Of a DNA stretch of 40,134 nt, positions 7,957 to 19,169 are shown in pieces (positions within the stretch are counted from its first letter, which is position 1; each line of letters starts with the position of its first letter). This DNA is from Actinomycetota bacterium (GTDB lineage Bacteria; Actinomycetota; Thermoleophilia; RBG-16-64-13), in NCBI GenBank assembly GCA_018830645.1, contig JAHJSA010000098.1, forward strand, positions 1 through 40,134, in the 5' to 3' direction. The translations under genes were made by a program, and so were the position numbers. Below the pieces are notes generated by a model, which worked only from the letters and a program-made list of their open reading frames with translations, had not been told where the DNA came from and did no database searches.

Positions 7957-8700
7957 ATGCCCGAGTGGTTCCGCACCTTCTTCGATCGTGACTACCTCGA
8001 TCGCTACGCGCGCGTCACCGACGAGGAGGTCACCCAGCGGGAGGTCGACGGACTGATCCACGCGCTGGAGCTCGAGCCTCCCGCACGGGTGCTCGACCTG
8101 GCCTGCGGCTACGGCCGACACGCGGTGGTGCTGGCACGTCTGGGCTACGAAGTCACCGGTTTCGACCTCTCCTTCGACCTTCTCGCCGAAGCCGAGCTGC
8201 GGGCCCAGGGCGCGGGTGCCACGGTGCGGCTCATGGAAGGCGACATGCGCAAGCTGCCGTTCGTGCATGAGTTCGACGTCGTTGTGAACCTCTTTACCTC
8301 CTTCGGGTTCTTCGATGATGAGCGGGACAGTCGTCGCGTGATGGAAGGCGTCCACGCTGCGCTCGATGAAGGTGGGCGGCTGCTTTTGGACGTGATCAAC
8401 CGCGACGCCATCCTGCGCGATTTCCAACCGCGCCTGTGGAGAGAGACCGACGACGGCTACGTGCTCTCGGAGAGCGAGTACGACCCGGCGCGTTCGCGCC
8501 TGACCGGAAGGCAGGTGCACGTGTCCGCGAAGGGGCGGGTGGCCGAGAGCTCGTTCTCTGTGCGACTGTACTCGATGCACGAGCTGAGGGCGCTCATCGA
8601 GGCGGCCGGCTTCGAGGTGGAGTCAGTCTACGGAGGGTTCGATCTCTCCGCGTTTGAACTGGATTCGCCGCGCATCGTGATGGTGGGGCGGCGTCCGTAG
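7957..8700 (+). CDS. Class I SAM-dependent methyltransferase
   Basis: The 247-residue protein has a Rossmann methyltransferase core. Motif I is VLDLACGYGRHAVVLARLGY (residues about 45-64), the acidic ribose-binding end of strand 2 is VTGFDLS, and the Asp of motif II is in MEGDMRKLPF. Motif post-II is FDVVVNLFTSFGFF, and the C-terminal part has LRALIEAAGFEVESVYGGF. This pattern matches broad-range small-molecule methyltransferases of the UbiE/Methyltransf_25 type; the substrate is unknown. The ATG follows GAGGGAGG with good spacing. A TATGAT hexamer at 7891-7896 could be its -10. Confidence 0.88.
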   Translation: MPEWFRTFFDRDYLDRYARVTDEEVTQREVDGLIHALELEPPARVLDLACGYGRHAVVLARLGYEVTGFDLSFDLLAEAELRAQGAGATVRLMEGDMRKLPFVHEFDVVVNLFTSFGFFDDERDSRRVMEGVHAALDEGGRLLLDVINRDAILRDFQPRLWRETDDGYVLSESEYDPARSRLTGRQVHVSAKGRVAESSFSVRLYSMHELRALIEAAGFEVESVYGGFDLSAFELDSPRIVMVGRRP

Positions 8701-8771
8701 CGAGCGCTCTCGTCGGAGAACGCCCGCCCGGAGGGTCGCCGAAGCCCGAGGCCTCGGCGACCGGCGGCGAG

Positions 8772-8942
8772 TCTAGGAGGCTGCTGAAGATCGAAGCCTT
8801 GGCCCCCAGAACGCACTGGTCGGCGCGATACGGCGTCCTCAGTCACGCACGTAGCGCCGCTACGAGCGCTCCCTGCGTCCTTGCCTCGCGCGTGCCCATC
8901 GCGCCCTGGCGGCGCGGCGTCACTCTTCAGCAGCCTTTTAGA
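8772..8942. mobile_element. 171-bp nested inverted-repeat element (MITE- or REP-like)
   Basis: The ends are 18-bp inverted repeats matching at 16 of 18 positions: TCTAGGAGGCTGCTGAAG at 8772-8789 and CTTCAGCAGCCTTTTAGA at 8925-8942. Inside lie a second perfect pair, GGCGCGAT (8822-8829) and ATCGCGCC (8898-8905), and a central hairpin GTAGCGCCGCTAC (8851-8863). No reading frame of its own is convincing. It could fold as one long cruciform in DNA or RNA. It sits between the methyltransferase and the last gene of the nar operon, where it might also act as a bidirectional transcription end. No target-site duplication is obvious. Confidence 0.65.
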
Positions 8943-10295
8943 TCAGCAGGGCTTCTCCGCGCCCTTGCGCGTGTAGTACCACCAATTCAGCGCGATATTG
9001 ACGGCATAGAAGACCGCCGCCCCGTAGAAGAACGTGTTCGGAGATCCCGAACGGGCGATGGCTACACCCAGGAGCACCGAGAAGAAGAACGGACCGTAGG
9101 CCGCCACGGCGGCGGTCCAGCCGATCACGCCGCTCGCCTGACGAGGCGGGAAGCAGATGGGCATCTGCCGGAAGGTTGAGGCGTTCCCCACACCGGAGAA
9201 GAAGAACAGCATCAGCATGAAGGTGAGGAACAAGGGGAACTGGGCTGTGCTCTCCGGGTTCGTGTAGAAGGTCACGGCTACGGCGCCCACCAGCAGTCCG
9301 AGGCCGCTGATGAGGGTGAGGATGCCTCCACCCACCTTGTCGGCGATCGGCCCCGCCGCCACCCGGGCGAGCGAGCCGATCAGTGGCCCGAGGAACGCGT
9401 ACGTGAGGGGATCGGGCGCGTCGGGGAAGCCGCCGTACACCTCTTTGATGAGAAGGGGGAAGGAGGCGGCGAAGCCGGAGAATGATCCGAAGGTCATGAT
9501 GTAGAGCGAGGTCATGAACCAGGTGTGCTTGTCCTTGAAGATGTCCATCTGTTCGCGCACGTTTGCGCGCACGGGCACACTGCGGAGGATGAGCCAGCCC
9601 ACGATCCCGAAGATGACGATCAGCGGGATAGGCCAGTAGGACGCGTTCTGCAGCCACAGCTGCTTGGTGGTCTCGCCCTTGGTGAAGGTCTGCGAGGCGC
9701 CGAGTGCGCCGAACAGCGCGAAACCGATGATCCACGGCGTGACGAATTGCGTGAGACTCACGCCCAGGTTGCCGATGCCTGCCTGCACGCCGAGTGCCGT
9801 CCCCTGCATGCGCTTCGGGAAGAAGAGGCTCGTGCTCGGCATGAACGAGGAGAAGTTGCCCCCGCCGAATCCAGCTGCGAGTCCCAGGATCATCAGCACG
9901 AAGTAGGGCGTCGTGTTGTCCTGCACGGCGATCGCCCAGCCCACGCAGGGCACCAACAGCAGCAGAGTCGAGATGCTCACCACGTGCCGCGTGCCATACA
10001 TGGGCACCAGGAAGGTGTGGACGATGCGAAGGGTACCCGCTGCGAGGCCGGGCATGGCGGCCAGCCAGAAGAGCTGTGTCGTGCTGAGCTGAAAACCGAT
10101 GCCGGGCAGTCGCACCACCAGGGCGCTCACCATGAACCAGGTGGCGAAGGCCAAGACCAAGCTTGCGGTCGTGACGGTCAGGGTGCGCCAGGCTACCTTC
10201 TTGCCGGTGGCTTCCCAGAAGACGGGGTCCTCGGGCGTCCAGGTGTCCAACCAGGTACGCGATGTGCGGGCCGGTGCGGCGGGGTTCTCTTGCAT
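8943..10295 (-). CDS. narK: NarK2-type nitrate/nitrite MFS transporter
   Basis: The 450-residue protein has about 12 membrane helices. The family's nitrate-signature segments are visible: GLAAGFGGGNFSSFMPSTSL followed by FFPKRMQGTALG in the fifth-helix region, and FFSGVGNASTFRQMP in the second half. The conserved substrate-binding Arg residues of NarK proteins lie in VRLPGIGF and in the FRQMP neighbourhood. It belongs to the branch usually assigned to nitrate/nitrite exchange. It is the last gene of the nar operon; ATG 10295 follows GAGGAGA and is 1 base from the stop of the preceding narK1. Its stop lies at the edge of the inverted-repeat element. Confidence 0.9.
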   Translation of the reverse strand: MQENPAAPARTSRTWLDTWTPEDPVFWEATGKKVAWRTLTVTTASLVLAFATWFMVSALVVRLPGIGFQLSTTQLFWLAAMPGLAAGTLRIVHTFLVPMYGTRHVVSISTLLLLVPCVGWAIAVQDNTTPYFVLMILGLAAGFGGGNFSSFMPSTSLFFPKRMQGTALGVQAGIGNLGVSLTQFVTPWIIGFALFGALGASQTFTKGETTKQLWLQNASYWPIPLIVIFGIVGWLILRSVPVRANVREQMDIFKDKHTWFMTSLYIMTFGSFSGFAASFPLLIKEVYGGFPDAPDPLTYAFLGPLIGSLARVAAGPIADKVGGGILTLISGLGLLVGAVAVTFYTNPESTAQFPLFLTFMLMLFFFSGVGNASTFRQMPICFPPRQASGVIGWTAAVAAYGPFFFSVLLGVAIARSGSPNTFFYGAAVFYAVNIALNWWYYTRKGAEKPC

Positions 10296-10296
10296 A

Positions 10297-11688
<1,392 letters not shown>

Positions 11689-11692
11689 GGTG

Positions 11693-12388
11693 TCACCTTC
11701 TCGCGGCCGAGTCTCGTGGTGGGCGCCGCACCCAGATCACTAGCTGCCACGGGCGGTACAGGTAGCCCAGCGGCAGGGTGACGATGTGCACCAGCCGCGT
11801 GAAGGGGAACGTCGCCACCAGCAGGAAGAAGTTGAACGCGTGGAGCTTCACCAGCCAGGGCAGGTCGGCGACCAGGTCCGGCCGGGGCCGGAGCGTCGCC
11901 AACGACCAGAGGTACGGCGTGAACACCGCGGTGAACCAAGAGGAGCCGAACGAGTAGAGCGTGGCGGTGAGCACTCCGGTGACCATCGAGATCACCAAGA
12001 GCACGAGCACCAGCACGTCGGCGGGCTTGGTGACGGCGCGCACCCGCGGGTCGCTGTAGCGTCGCCAGGCCAATACCGCACCACCGGCGAGGGCCCACAA
12101 ACCGAGGGCCAGTCCGGTCGCCTCGAGCAGATACAGTCGCATCGGCTCGGCGTTCCAGAGCGTGATGGTGCGGGGGAGGAGCAGGGCGACGAGATGCCCA
12201 GTGAGCACGAGCACCAGCCCGTAGTGGAAGGAGATGGAGCCCCAGAAGAGCTTGCGGCTCTCCAGGATCTGCGACGAGAGGCTGGAGACCGTGTAGGGGC
12301 GGTAGAGCAGGCGGTACGCGGAGGCCACGACCGCCAATGGCACCACTGCGTACGGCACCAAGAGGAACAAGATCGTGTTCCAGTTCAC
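11693..12388 (-). CDS. narI: Respiratory nitrate reductase gamma subunit (cytochrome b)
   Basis: The 231-residue membrane subunit takes electrons from the quinol pool, or from a partner cytochrome, and passes them to NarH. Five helices are predicted. The four haem-b ligands are at His55 and His65 (FHYGLVLVLTGH) and His183 and His201 (KLHAF and RLVHIVTLP), matching the spacing in E. coli NarI. The start is GTG 12388, overlapping the narJ stop by four bases. The C-terminal tail is short and basic. Confidence 0.95.
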   Translation of the reverse strand: MNWNTILFLLVPYAVVPLAVVASAYRLLYRPYTVSSLSSQILESRKLFWGSISFHYGLVLVLTGHLVALLLPRTITLWNAEPMRLYLLEATGLALGLWALAGGAVLAWRRYSDPRVRAVTKPADVLVLVLLVISMVTGVLTATLYSFGSSWFTAVFTPYLWSLATLRPRPDLVADLPWLVKLHAFNFFLLVATFPFTRLVHIVTLPLGYLYRPWQLVIWVRRPPRDSAARR

Positions 12389-12918
12389 GTCGACCTCCCA
12401 TCTTCGGGCAGGCCAAGGGCCTTGGCCACTCCTTCGAGTACGTGTACGTAGGGGTTGTCGTCCTTCGCGGAGCGGAGACTCTTGATGATGGCTGCCAGAG
12501 CCGGGGCCAGGGCCTGATCGAGAAGAGGGGTTTCTCCCTCGCTTGGCTTGGGGTCGCTGGCCAGGTAGCGCAGCACGGGCACGAGGTGGTCGGGGAGCTC
12601 ACCGTCGAGATCGACGCCGCGCTCCGAGAGTCGGCGCGCCATCTCTACCAGGAGTTCCGCGCGGCGTTGCTCGTCGCGCCACACCTGCCACCCGAGGTAG
12701 GGTGCCGCGTCGGGGTCGAGGTCGAAGGATCGCACGTACAGCTCTTCCCAAGCCTCCAGCGGCATGCGCTCGATGTGGGCCAGGAACGTGGCGAGTTCGG
12801 CGCGCACCGCGTCTTGAGCCACCTCCTCGAGCCGTCTTCGTAGCGTGTCGAGGCTGCGGGGCGACGGGTACCGCAGTGCTTCCGCCAGGATGTCGAGGCT
12901 CGCGGCCACCGGAGTCAC
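12385..12918 (-). CDS. narJ: Nitrate reductase molybdenum cofactor assembly chaperone NarJ
   Basis: This 177-residue acidic, all-helical soluble protein contains LRYPSP near the N-terminus and LEAWEELYVRSFDLDPDAAP at about 54-73, the conserved core of the NarJ/TorD-type chaperone family (Tyr-Val-x-x-Phe-Asp). NarJ binds apo-NarG in the cytoplasm and assists molybdenum cofactor insertion before membrane attachment; it is not part of the final enzyme. Its position between narH and narI is the canonical one. It overlaps both neighbours by four bases (GTGA at each end), implying coupled translation. Confidence 0.92.
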   Translation of the reverse strand: MTPVAASLDILAEALRYPSPRSLDTLRRRLEEVAQDAVRAELATFLAHIERMPLEAWEELYVRSFDLDPDAAPYLGWQVWRDEQRRAELLVEMARRLSERGVDLDGELPDHLVPVLRYLASDPKPSEGETPLLDQALAPALAAIIKSLRSAKDDNPYVHVLEGVAKALGLPEDGRST

Positions 12919-14420
12919 CTCTCGCTCGCTTGGAGATAGCCGCGTCCCGCGGAGCCCTTGTGGGCGAGCGGGTCCACGTGTCCTTCGATCTGGGTCTCGC
13001 GGTGATACTTGGGTATCACGAAGCGCTCCTGGAACGACGCCAACGTGGTGAGCCGGTACATCTCCTCGGCTTCGCGCGCGCTGCTGCCGGCTCTGTGCAG
13101 GAGTTCCAAGGTGGCTTCGTCCACAGAGCCTTCCACGCTCTCGCGTCGCTTGAAGGCGCGCACTGCCATCATCTTGGCCAGGGCGGCTCGCACCGGCTTG
13201 ACGTCGCCGGCGCTGAACATGTTGGCCAGGTACTCGATCGGAAGGCGGGCCCGGTCCAGGTCGGCGGACAGGTCGAAGTCGGTGTGGGCTGGGTGCACGT
13301 CCGGTGCGGCCAGACCGTCTTCGTAGGTGCTCATCAGGGGGGAGAGTGGGGGCACGTAGAACATCATGGCCATCGTGCGGTACTCAGGGTGCAGCGGGAG
13401 TGCGATGCCCCACTCCTTCACGAACCGGTAGACGGGCGAGCGCCCGGCCGCCTCGATCCACCCGGGGTCCACGCCGGACGCCTCGGCCGCGGCGACGACC
13501 TTGGGATCGTGGGGGTCCAGGATGGCCGAGAGTTGCGAGTGCACCAAGTCGCCGGCGGGCACGGAGGCAGCGGACGGGATCTTGTCGGCGTCGTAGAGCA
13601 GTACGCCCACGTAGCGGATGCGGCCCACGCACGAGTGGGCGCACCCGGGCGCCTGTCCGGTCTCGAGGCGGGGGAAGCAGAGGATGCACTTCTCCGACTT
13701 GCCGGTGGTCCAGTTGTTGTACACCTTCTTGTAGGGACAGGCGGCCACGCACATGCGCCAGCCGCGGCACTTGGTGTCGTTCACCAGCACGACCCCGTCC
13801 TCGGCGCGCTTGTAGATGGCGCCCGAGGGGCAGGCGGCCACGCAGGCCGGGTTCAGGCAGTGGTTGCAAATGCGCGGCACGTAGGTGAACACCACCCGTT
13901 CCACCTCTTCGAGCTGTGCCCTGACGTGCGGCGCCACCGCTTCGAGATTCGGGTCGTTGCGGGCGTAGATGGCAGACCCCGCCAGGTCGTCGTCCCAGTT
14001 GGGCCCCGACACGATGTCGATGGGCTCGCCCGTGATCTGCGAGATGGGGATGGCCGTAGGTTGATCGGTGCCGGCGGGCGCGTCGAAGAGATCCTGGTAG
14101 CGGAAGGTGAAGGGCTCGTAGTAGTCGTCGATGGCAGGCAGGGAGGGGTTGTAGAAGAGGTTGGCCAGTCCCTTGACTCGGGAGTGCAGGCGGAGCTTGA
14201 GCTCACCCGCTCGGGTGCGCACCCAACCACCGTGGAAGTGCTCCTGGTCCTCCCAGAGGGTGGGGTAGCCGGTACCGGGTCGGGTCTCCACGTTGTTCCA
14301 CCACATGTACTCGCTGCCCCTCGGATCGGTCCACAGGTTCTTGCAGGCCACCGAGCAGGTGTGACATCCAAGGCACTTGTCGAGGTGGAACATCATGCTC
14401 ATGTGTGCGCGGACATTCAC
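12915..14420 (-). CDS. narH: Respiratory nitrate reductase beta subunit (Fe-S)
   Basis: The 501-residue electron-transfer subunit carries four iron-sulfur clusters. Cys16, 19, 22 and 26 are in KCLGCHTCSVACKNLW; further groups are CNHCLNPACVAACPSG, CRGWRMCVAACPYKK and CILCFPRLETGQAPGCAHSC. The Trp in CRGWRMC replaces one Cys, which is the known feature giving NarH its [3Fe-4S] centre. The start is GTG 14420 behind AGGAGG at good distance; nine bases separate it from the narG stop. There is no signal peptide, so the protein acts on the cytoplasmic face with NarG. Confidence 0.96.
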   Translation of the reverse strand: MNVRAHMSMMFHLDKCLGCHTCSVACKNLWTDPRGSEYMWWNNVETRPGTGYPTLWEDQEHFHGGWVRTRAGELKLRLHSRVKGLANLFYNPSLPAIDDYYEPFTFRYQDLFDAPAGTDQPTAIPISQITGEPIDIVSGPNWDDDLAGSAIYARNDPNLEAVAPHVRAQLEEVERVVFTYVPRICNHCLNPACVAACPSGAIYKRAEDGVVLVNDTKCRGWRMCVAACPYKKVYNNWTTGKSEKCILCFPRLETGQAPGCAHSCVGRIRYVGVLLYDADKIPSAASVPAGDLVHSQLSAILDPHDPKVVAAAEASGVDPGWIEAAGRSPVYRFVKEWGIALPLHPEYRTMAMMFYVPPLSPLMSTYEDGLAAPDVHPAHTDFDLSADLDRARLPIEYLANMFSAGDVKPVRAALAKMMAVRAFKRRESVEGSVDEATLELLHRAGSSAREAEEMYRLTTLASFQERFVIPKYHRETQIEGHVDPLAHKGSAGRGYLQASER

Positions 14421-14429
14421 GTCTGCCTC

Positions 14430-17400
14430 CTAGAATTCGGGCCGGTCGACCCGGCGGACGTAGACGAAGGTGTCGCGGTTCACACCTACGGGACCCCAGT
14501 AGTTGAAGGCGTAGCTGAACTGGGCGTAGCCGCCGCTCATGAGCACCGGCTTCAGTTTCACCCGGTTCAAGGAGTTGTTCATGCCGGCGCGGCGCCCCCC
14601 GCGCGACTTGCTCTTGGGCACCCCGATCGTGCGTTCGGTGGCGTGGTACACGAACACCGAGCCCCTTGGTATGCGCGACGAGACCGTGGCCCGCTGTAGG
14701 AAGACCCCGTGGTCGTTGATGAGCTCCACCCAGTCGTTGTCGGCGATGCCGAGTTCGAACGCTTCCTTGTCGTTCATCCAGACCGGATAGCCGCCGCGCG
14801 AGAGGGTCATCATGCGCAGGTTGTCGCCGAAAGTGGAGTGGATGCTCCACTTGCTGTGGGGTGTGATGTAGTTGAGGATGCGTCCGTTGCCCTCGAGCGT
14901 GGTGCGCAGCAGGTCGCCGCTCATGGTGTGGTCGGGCCGGGGCTTGTAGGTGGGCAGGTGCTCGCCCCACAGCAGGTACTGGTCGTGGTCGAGGTAGACG
15001 TGCTGCCGCCCGGTGAGCGTGCGCCACGGCACCAAGCGTTCCTTGTTCAAGGTGAACGGCGCGTAGGCGCGACCGTTGTTGATGAGTGCCGACCAGGTGG
15101 GCGTGGTGAGCACTCGACGCGGCTGCGAGACGATGTCCGCGAAGCTGATGCGGGTGTCGCGAGAACCGGCGCCGAGGTCGGTGAGGGAGAGGCCCGTCTT
15201 GTGCTCCTCGGCTTCGAAGGCACGGTGGGCCAACTCACCGTTGGAGGCCGGATCGAGGTAGAGGATCACCTCGGCCACGTCGCGCGCGGTCTCGAGTGAG
15301 GGATAGGTTGCTCCGCCCGGCCCCCGAAAGCGCCGGGGCTGGCGATCCCGCAGGTCGGCGTACATGTCGGCCACCGGGATGGTCAGGCCGTGCGCGGCCA
15401 CCCCGTTCTGCTCGACCGCGGAGCCAAGAGAGACCATGCGCTCGTAGAGGTTCACGTAGTCGCGGTCGACAACCCGGAACTTGGGCATAGTCACGCCGGG
15501 TATCGCGGGCACCTCACCGGTGCTCCAGTCGACCACCCGAGGCTGCGAGATCTCGTCGGGAGTGTCGTGCTGCAGCGGCAGCATGACCACGTCTTCCTGG
15601 GGTTCGGGGAGGTGGGTGCGGGCCAGGTCGCTCACCTTGCGCGCGATGGCCTTGAAGATGTCCCAATCGCTCTTCGACTCCCAGGCCGGCGCCACCGCCG
15701 CCTGCATCGGGTTGATGAAGGTGTGCATGTCGGTGGTGTTGATGTCGTCCTTCTCGTACCAGGTGGCGGCCGGTAGCACGATGTCGCTGTAGAGGGCGGA
15801 GGTGTCCATGCGGAAGTTCAGATCGACCACCAGGTCCATCTTCCCGATGGGGGCCTGACCCTCACAGGTGACTTCGTTCACGTGACCCGCCGCGCACTCT
15901 TCCGCTATGAGGGCCGTATGGGTGCCCAAGTAGTGCTTGAGGAAGTACTCGTGGCCCTTGGCGCTCGTGCCGATGGCGTTGCCCCTCCAGATGAACCAGA
16001 GGCGCGGCCAACTCGTCGGGGCATCGGGATCCTCCACCGCGAAGCCCAGGCGGCCGGCTTCCAGTTCGGAGCGGACGTGTTCCACCACGCCGGCGCCATC
16101 GGTGGCACCGGCGGCCCTGGCTTCCCGGGCCACCTGGAACGGGCTGCGATCGAACTGGGGGAAGAAGGGGAGCCACCCGCGCCGTACCGCGCGCACCTGG
16201 TGATCGATGGTGTGGTCGGGAGCGCCGCCCGGCAGCGAGTCGTAGGAGCCGTACCCACGCTCGTAGCGCCACTGGTCGGAGTGCACGTAGTGGAAACTCG
16301 GGCTGTTCTGGTGCCGTGGGACCATGCCCCAATCGAGCGCGAAGGCCACCGACGACCACGACGCCTGGCTCACCACCTTCTCCTGACCGACGTAGTGAGC
16401 AAGTCCGCCGCCGTTCACTCCCACGGACCCCGTGAGCATGAGCGAGACGATGGCCGCGCGGTAGATCAGGTTGTTGTGGTACCAGTGGTTCACACCGGCG
16501 CCGATGATGATCATGTTCTTGCCCTTGGTCTTCTCGCCGTTCTCGGCCCACTCCCGGGCGAACCGGGTGACGGCGTCGCGGGCGATGCCGGTGTACTTCT
16601 CCTGCCAGGCCGGCGTGTAGGGCAGGTCGTCGTCGTAGGTGGCGGGGTAGTCGCCGCCCAGACCGCGGCCCACTCCGAACTGGGCCATGGTGAGGTCGAA
16701 CACCGTGGTGACGGCCACACGTCCCTCCGCCGTCTCGACGTAGCGCACCGGGACGGACCGGGTGATCGTGCCGCCGCCTGCGCCACTCTCGGCGAAGGCG
16801 TCGAACTGTACGTCGAGCAGGGCGTCGTGCCGGTCGAGGAAGGAGAGTTCGGGCCGGAGCTCGACGCCGGTGGCGCCGTCTTCCATCTGCAGGTTCCACT
16901 TGCCTTTGTCGTCGCCGGAGGCCCAGCGGTAACCGATGGTGCCCTTGGGCGGCCGGGGCGTTCCGGAGGTCTCGTCCCACACGAGGAGCTTCCACTCCCC
17001 GTGCTCGAGGTCTTCGTGGCCGGGTAGACGCCCGGCCCGGAAGCAGCGGCCCGGGCGGAGTGGGGAGGACGTCGGATCGGCCGCCGTCTGTTCCGCCACG
17101 GGCGCCTCGGTGGGGGCATCCGCAGGGGCTCCATCGGAGCCGGCGTCGTCGATCTCCACCAGGAACGGCATGTCGGTGAAGCGTTTGAGGTAGTCGTTGA
17201 AGTAGGGCACCTGTCGCCGTGAGTAGTACTCGGTGAGGATCACGTGGTTCACGGCCATCCAGAACGCCCCGTCCTGCCCGAGATGCAGCGGCATCCACTC
17301 GTCGGCGTACTTGGACACCATGGAAAAATCGGGCGAGAACACGGTGACCTTAGCCCCAGCGTGACGCGCCTCGGCCATGAAGTGGGTGTCCGGCGTACGC

Positions 17401-18128
17401 GTCATGTTGAGGTTCGAGCCCATGATGGCGATGTGCTTGGCGTTGAACCAGTCGGCGGACTCGTGCACATCGGTCTGCTCGCCCCATATCTCGGGGCTGG
17501 CGTTGGGCAGATCGCAGTACCAGTCGTAGAAGCTCATGGCCACGCCACCCAGCAGGGTGAGGAAGCGACTACCCGCCGCGTAGCTCACCTGCGACATGGC
17601 CGGGATGGGCGAGAAGCCCACGACACGGTCGGGGCCATGCTCCTTTACCGTGTGGATGGTCGAAGCAGCTATGAGTTCAGTCACCTCGTCCCACGAAACG
17701 CGGCGCAGCCCGCCCTTGCCTCGCGCCTCCTGGTAGAGGCGGCGTTTCGCGTGATCGTCGGTGATGGAGCGCCACGCCGCCACCGGGTCCCCGTGTTCGC
17801 GCCGCGCCTGGCGCCAGAGGTCGAGCAGAGCGCCCCTGATGTAGGGGTGCTTCACCCGCAATGGGCTGTACAGGTACCACGAGAAGCTGCATCCGCGCTG
17901 GCAACCGCGGGGCTCGTACGGGGGCAGGGAGTCTTCGAGCTTGGGATAGTCGGTGGCCTGCAACTCCCAACTGACTATGCCGTCTTTGACGAACACCTCC
18001 CAGGAACAGCTACCCGTGCAGTTGACGCCGTGCGTGGTGCGCACGCGTTTGTCGTGCTGGAAGCGATTGCGGTAGAGTTCCTCCCAGCGGCGTTCCGACG
18101 CCGACTCCGTTTCCTTCGTCCATTTCAT
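14430..18128 (-). CDS. narG: Respiratory nitrate reductase alpha subunit (Mo-bisMGD)
   Basis: The 1232-residue catalytic subunit reduces nitrate to nitrite. The FS0 [4Fe-4S] ligands are His33, Cys37, Cys41 and Cys76 in [13 protein letters not shown] and EPRGCQRGC. The His in place of the first Cys is typical of NarG. The molybdenum ligand Asp206 lies in [20 protein letters not shown], equivalent to Asp222 of E. coli. ATG 18128 is chosen because GGGAGGAG precedes it and MKWTKE begins the family alignment. No twin-arginine signal is present, so the active site should face the cytoplasm. An Ala/Pro/Asp-rich insertion at about residues 340-372 ([11 protein letters not shown] region) is lineage-specific. 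The ATG overlaps the cytochrome stop by four bases. Confidence 0.97.
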   Translation of the reverse strand: MKWTKETESASERRWEELYRNRFQHDKRVRTTHGVNCTGSCSWEVFVKDGIVSWELQATDYPKLEDSLPPYEPRGCQRGCSFSWYLYSPLRVKHPYIRGALLDLWRQARREHGDPVAAWRSITDDHAKRRLYQEARGKGGLRRVSWDEVTELIAASTIHTVKEHGPDRVVGFSPIPAMSQVSYAAGSRFLTLLGGVAMSFYDWYCDLPNASPEIWGEQTDVHESADWFNAKHIAIMGSNLNMTRTPDTHFMAEARHAGAKVTVFSPDFSMVSKYADEWMPLHLGQDGAFWMAVNHVILTEYYSRRQVPYFNDYLKRFTDMPFLVEIDDAGSDGAPADAPTEAPVAEQTAADPTSSPLRPGRCFRAGRLPGHEDLEHGEWKLLVWDETSGTPRPPKGTIGYRWASGDDKGKWNLQMEDGATGVELRPELSFLDRHDALLDVQFDAFAESGAGGGTITRSVPVRYVETAEGRVAVTTVFDLTMAQFGVGRGLGGDYPATYDDDLPYTPAWQEKYTGIARDAVTRFAREWAENGEKTKGKNMIIIGAGVNHWYHNNLIYRAAIVSLMLTGSVGVNGGGLAHYVGQEKVVSQASWSSVAFALDWGMVPRHQNSPSFHYVHSDQWRYERGYGSYDSLPGGAPDHTIDHQVRAVRRGWLPFFPQFDRSPFQVAREARAAGATDGAGVVEHVRSELEAGRLGFAVEDPDAPTSWPRLWFIWRGNAIGTSAKGHEYFLKHYLGTHTALIAEECAAGHVNEVTCEGQAPIGKMDLVVDLNFRMDTSALYSDIVLPAATWYEKDDINTTDMHTFINPMQAAVAPAWESKSDWDIFKAIARKVSDLARTHLPEPQEDVVMLPLQHDTPDEISQPRVVDWSTGEVPAIPGVTMPKFRVVDRDYVNLYERMVSLGSAVEQNGVAAHGLTIPVADMYADLRDRQPRRFRGPGGATYPSLETARDVAEVILYLDPASNGELAHRAFEAEEHKTGLSLTDLGAGSRDTRISFADIVSQPRRVLTTPTWSALINNGRAYAPFTLNKERLVPWRTLTGRQHVYLDHDQYLLWGEHLPTYKPRPDHTMSGDLLRTTLEGNGRILNYITPHSKWSIHSTFGDNLRMMTLSRGGYPVWMNDKEAFELGIADNDWVELINDHGVFLQRATVSSRIPRGSVFVYHATERTIGVPKSKSRGGRRAGMNNSLNRVKLKPVLMSGGYAQFSYAFNYWGPVGVNRDTFVYVRRVDRPEF

Positions 18129-18988
18129 CGCGCTCCTCCCCGGAGACGTTCGGCAGCGGTGACCCGGTGGCGTGGCCAGAACAGACCCATGAGACCGAAC
18201 AGCACGGCCGCGCCGGCCGCGCCGAGTAACCACAGCTTCCCTGCCAGAACCGATCCCGAGCCGGCGTCGGAGGCGGCCAAGTCCTCGAAGTAGGCGCCCA
18301 GATCGGCGCGTTCCTGCTCGGAGAGGGGCTTGCCCTCGTATGCGGCCAACATCACCGGAAAGCCGGGCGCCGCGAGCATGCCGCTGATGCCGGCTGTGCC
18401 TCCCGCGCGCTCGGCGAGGTCGGTGAGGTCTGTGCCGAGCAGGAGCCCGCCCCCGGCGCCGCCGTTAGCGCCTGCGCTGTGGCAGGCGAGGCAGGGTGGA
18501 GCCCCGCTCTTGAACCCTTTGGATCCTACGAAGAGGGCTTCGCCGTTGAGCGGGTCGCCGGGCTTGAGCGGCTCGGCTTCCGTCTCCTGCCCGTCTGGGG
18601 TGGTCGTCCCGGTCGTGCCGCCGCCGGCGCTGGTTGTTGTGCTCTCTCCCGAGCCCGGACTCTGCGCGGTGCCCCAGGTGGCGGTCAGGTAGGCGGTGAG
18701 GGCCGCGACATCCTCGTTGCTCAGCTGTGGGAATGCGGGCATGGCCCCGGCCCCGCCGCGGATCAGCGCCGCGACGGCGGCCTCGTCATCAAGGAATGGG
18801 TTGTCAGCCAGGGCAGGGAACGACCCGCGCCCTTCGCCCTCCCCTCCGTGGCACGCAGAGCAGCGCGCCACGTAGACCGCCGCTCCGTCGGCTGCCAGGG
18901 CTTCTCCCGTTCCCACCGAGAGCACACCAACCCAAAGAACGACAGCGACCAGCCCGCAGATCGTGTTGGTCCAGCAGGTTTGCAGCAT
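18125..18988 (-). CDS. Membrane-anchored di-haem cytochrome c, first gene of nar operon (NarC-like)
   Basis: The 287-residue protein has an N-terminal signal (hydrophobic 11-30, cleavage likely near ALAADG). It has two cytochrome c domains with CSACH at 43-47 and CLACH at 166-170, and a C-terminal membrane helix (LLGAAGAAVLFGLMGLFWP) followed by basic residues. A Gly/Thr/Ser-rich linker (about 110-135) joins the domains. Met83 in GAMPAFP is a likely distal ligand of the first haem; PGFPVM offers one for the second. The location is the outer face of the membrane. A di-haem cytochrome (NarC) leads the nar operon in Thermus, where it links to respiration; the position here suggests the same role, but relationship is not proven. 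ATG 18988 follows GGAGGAGGGGAAGG. Confidence 0.85.
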   Translation of the reverse strand: MLQTCWTNTICGLVAVVLWVGVLSVGTGEALAADGAAVYVARCSACHGGEGEGRGSFPALADNPFLDDEAAVAALIRGGAGAMPAFPQLSNEDVAALTAYLTATWGTAQSPGSGESTTTSAGGGTTGTTTPDGQETEAEPLKPGDPLNGEALFVGSKGFKSGAPPCLACHSAGANGGAGGGLLLGTDLTDLAERAGGTAGISGMLAAPGFPVMLAAYEGKPLSEQERADLGAYFEDLAASDAGSGSVLAGKLWLLGAAGAAVLFGLMGLFWPRHRVTAAERLRGGAR

Positions 18989-19129
18989 CCTTCCCCTCCT
19001 CCCCCTACGAGCTGAGCCTGCGTTCAGTTGCTCACAACGCTCGAATCAAATGCCCCAAGAGGGCCGACACCGGTCATCTGGCGCTCCCATTTGCGCCTCC
19101 GTTCCTGCCAGTTCAAGCCAACGCTCCCT

Positions 19130-19169
19130 AGTCTATGACCACGCCAGGCTGTTTGTAAAGGGGTTTGTA
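19130..19169 (-). promoter_or_regulatory. Candidate nar operon promoter with two TACAAAC direct repeats
   Basis: Read on the minus strand, TTTACA (19154-19159) and TAGACT (19130-19135) are separated by 18 bases, a good sigma70-type pair. Two copies of TACAAAC (19163-19169 and 19151-19157) lie 12 bases apart and overlap the -35. Such an arrangement suggests an activator or repressor site. No clear FNR/CRP-type TTGAT-ATCAA palindrome was found in the right position. Confidence 0.4.

Noticed and set aside
12543-14699. A 718-codon open frame on the plus strand opposite narJ and narH
   Set aside because: Long antisense frames are expected in GC-rich coding DNA. The translation is rich in Gly, Val, His and Arg with no family motif, whereas narH on the other strand has all its cysteine groups.
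18989-19130. FNR-type box in the nar leader (TTTGATTCGAGCGTTG and nearby ATCAA text)
   Set aside because: The half-sites have the wrong spacing and lie downstream of the likely promoter.
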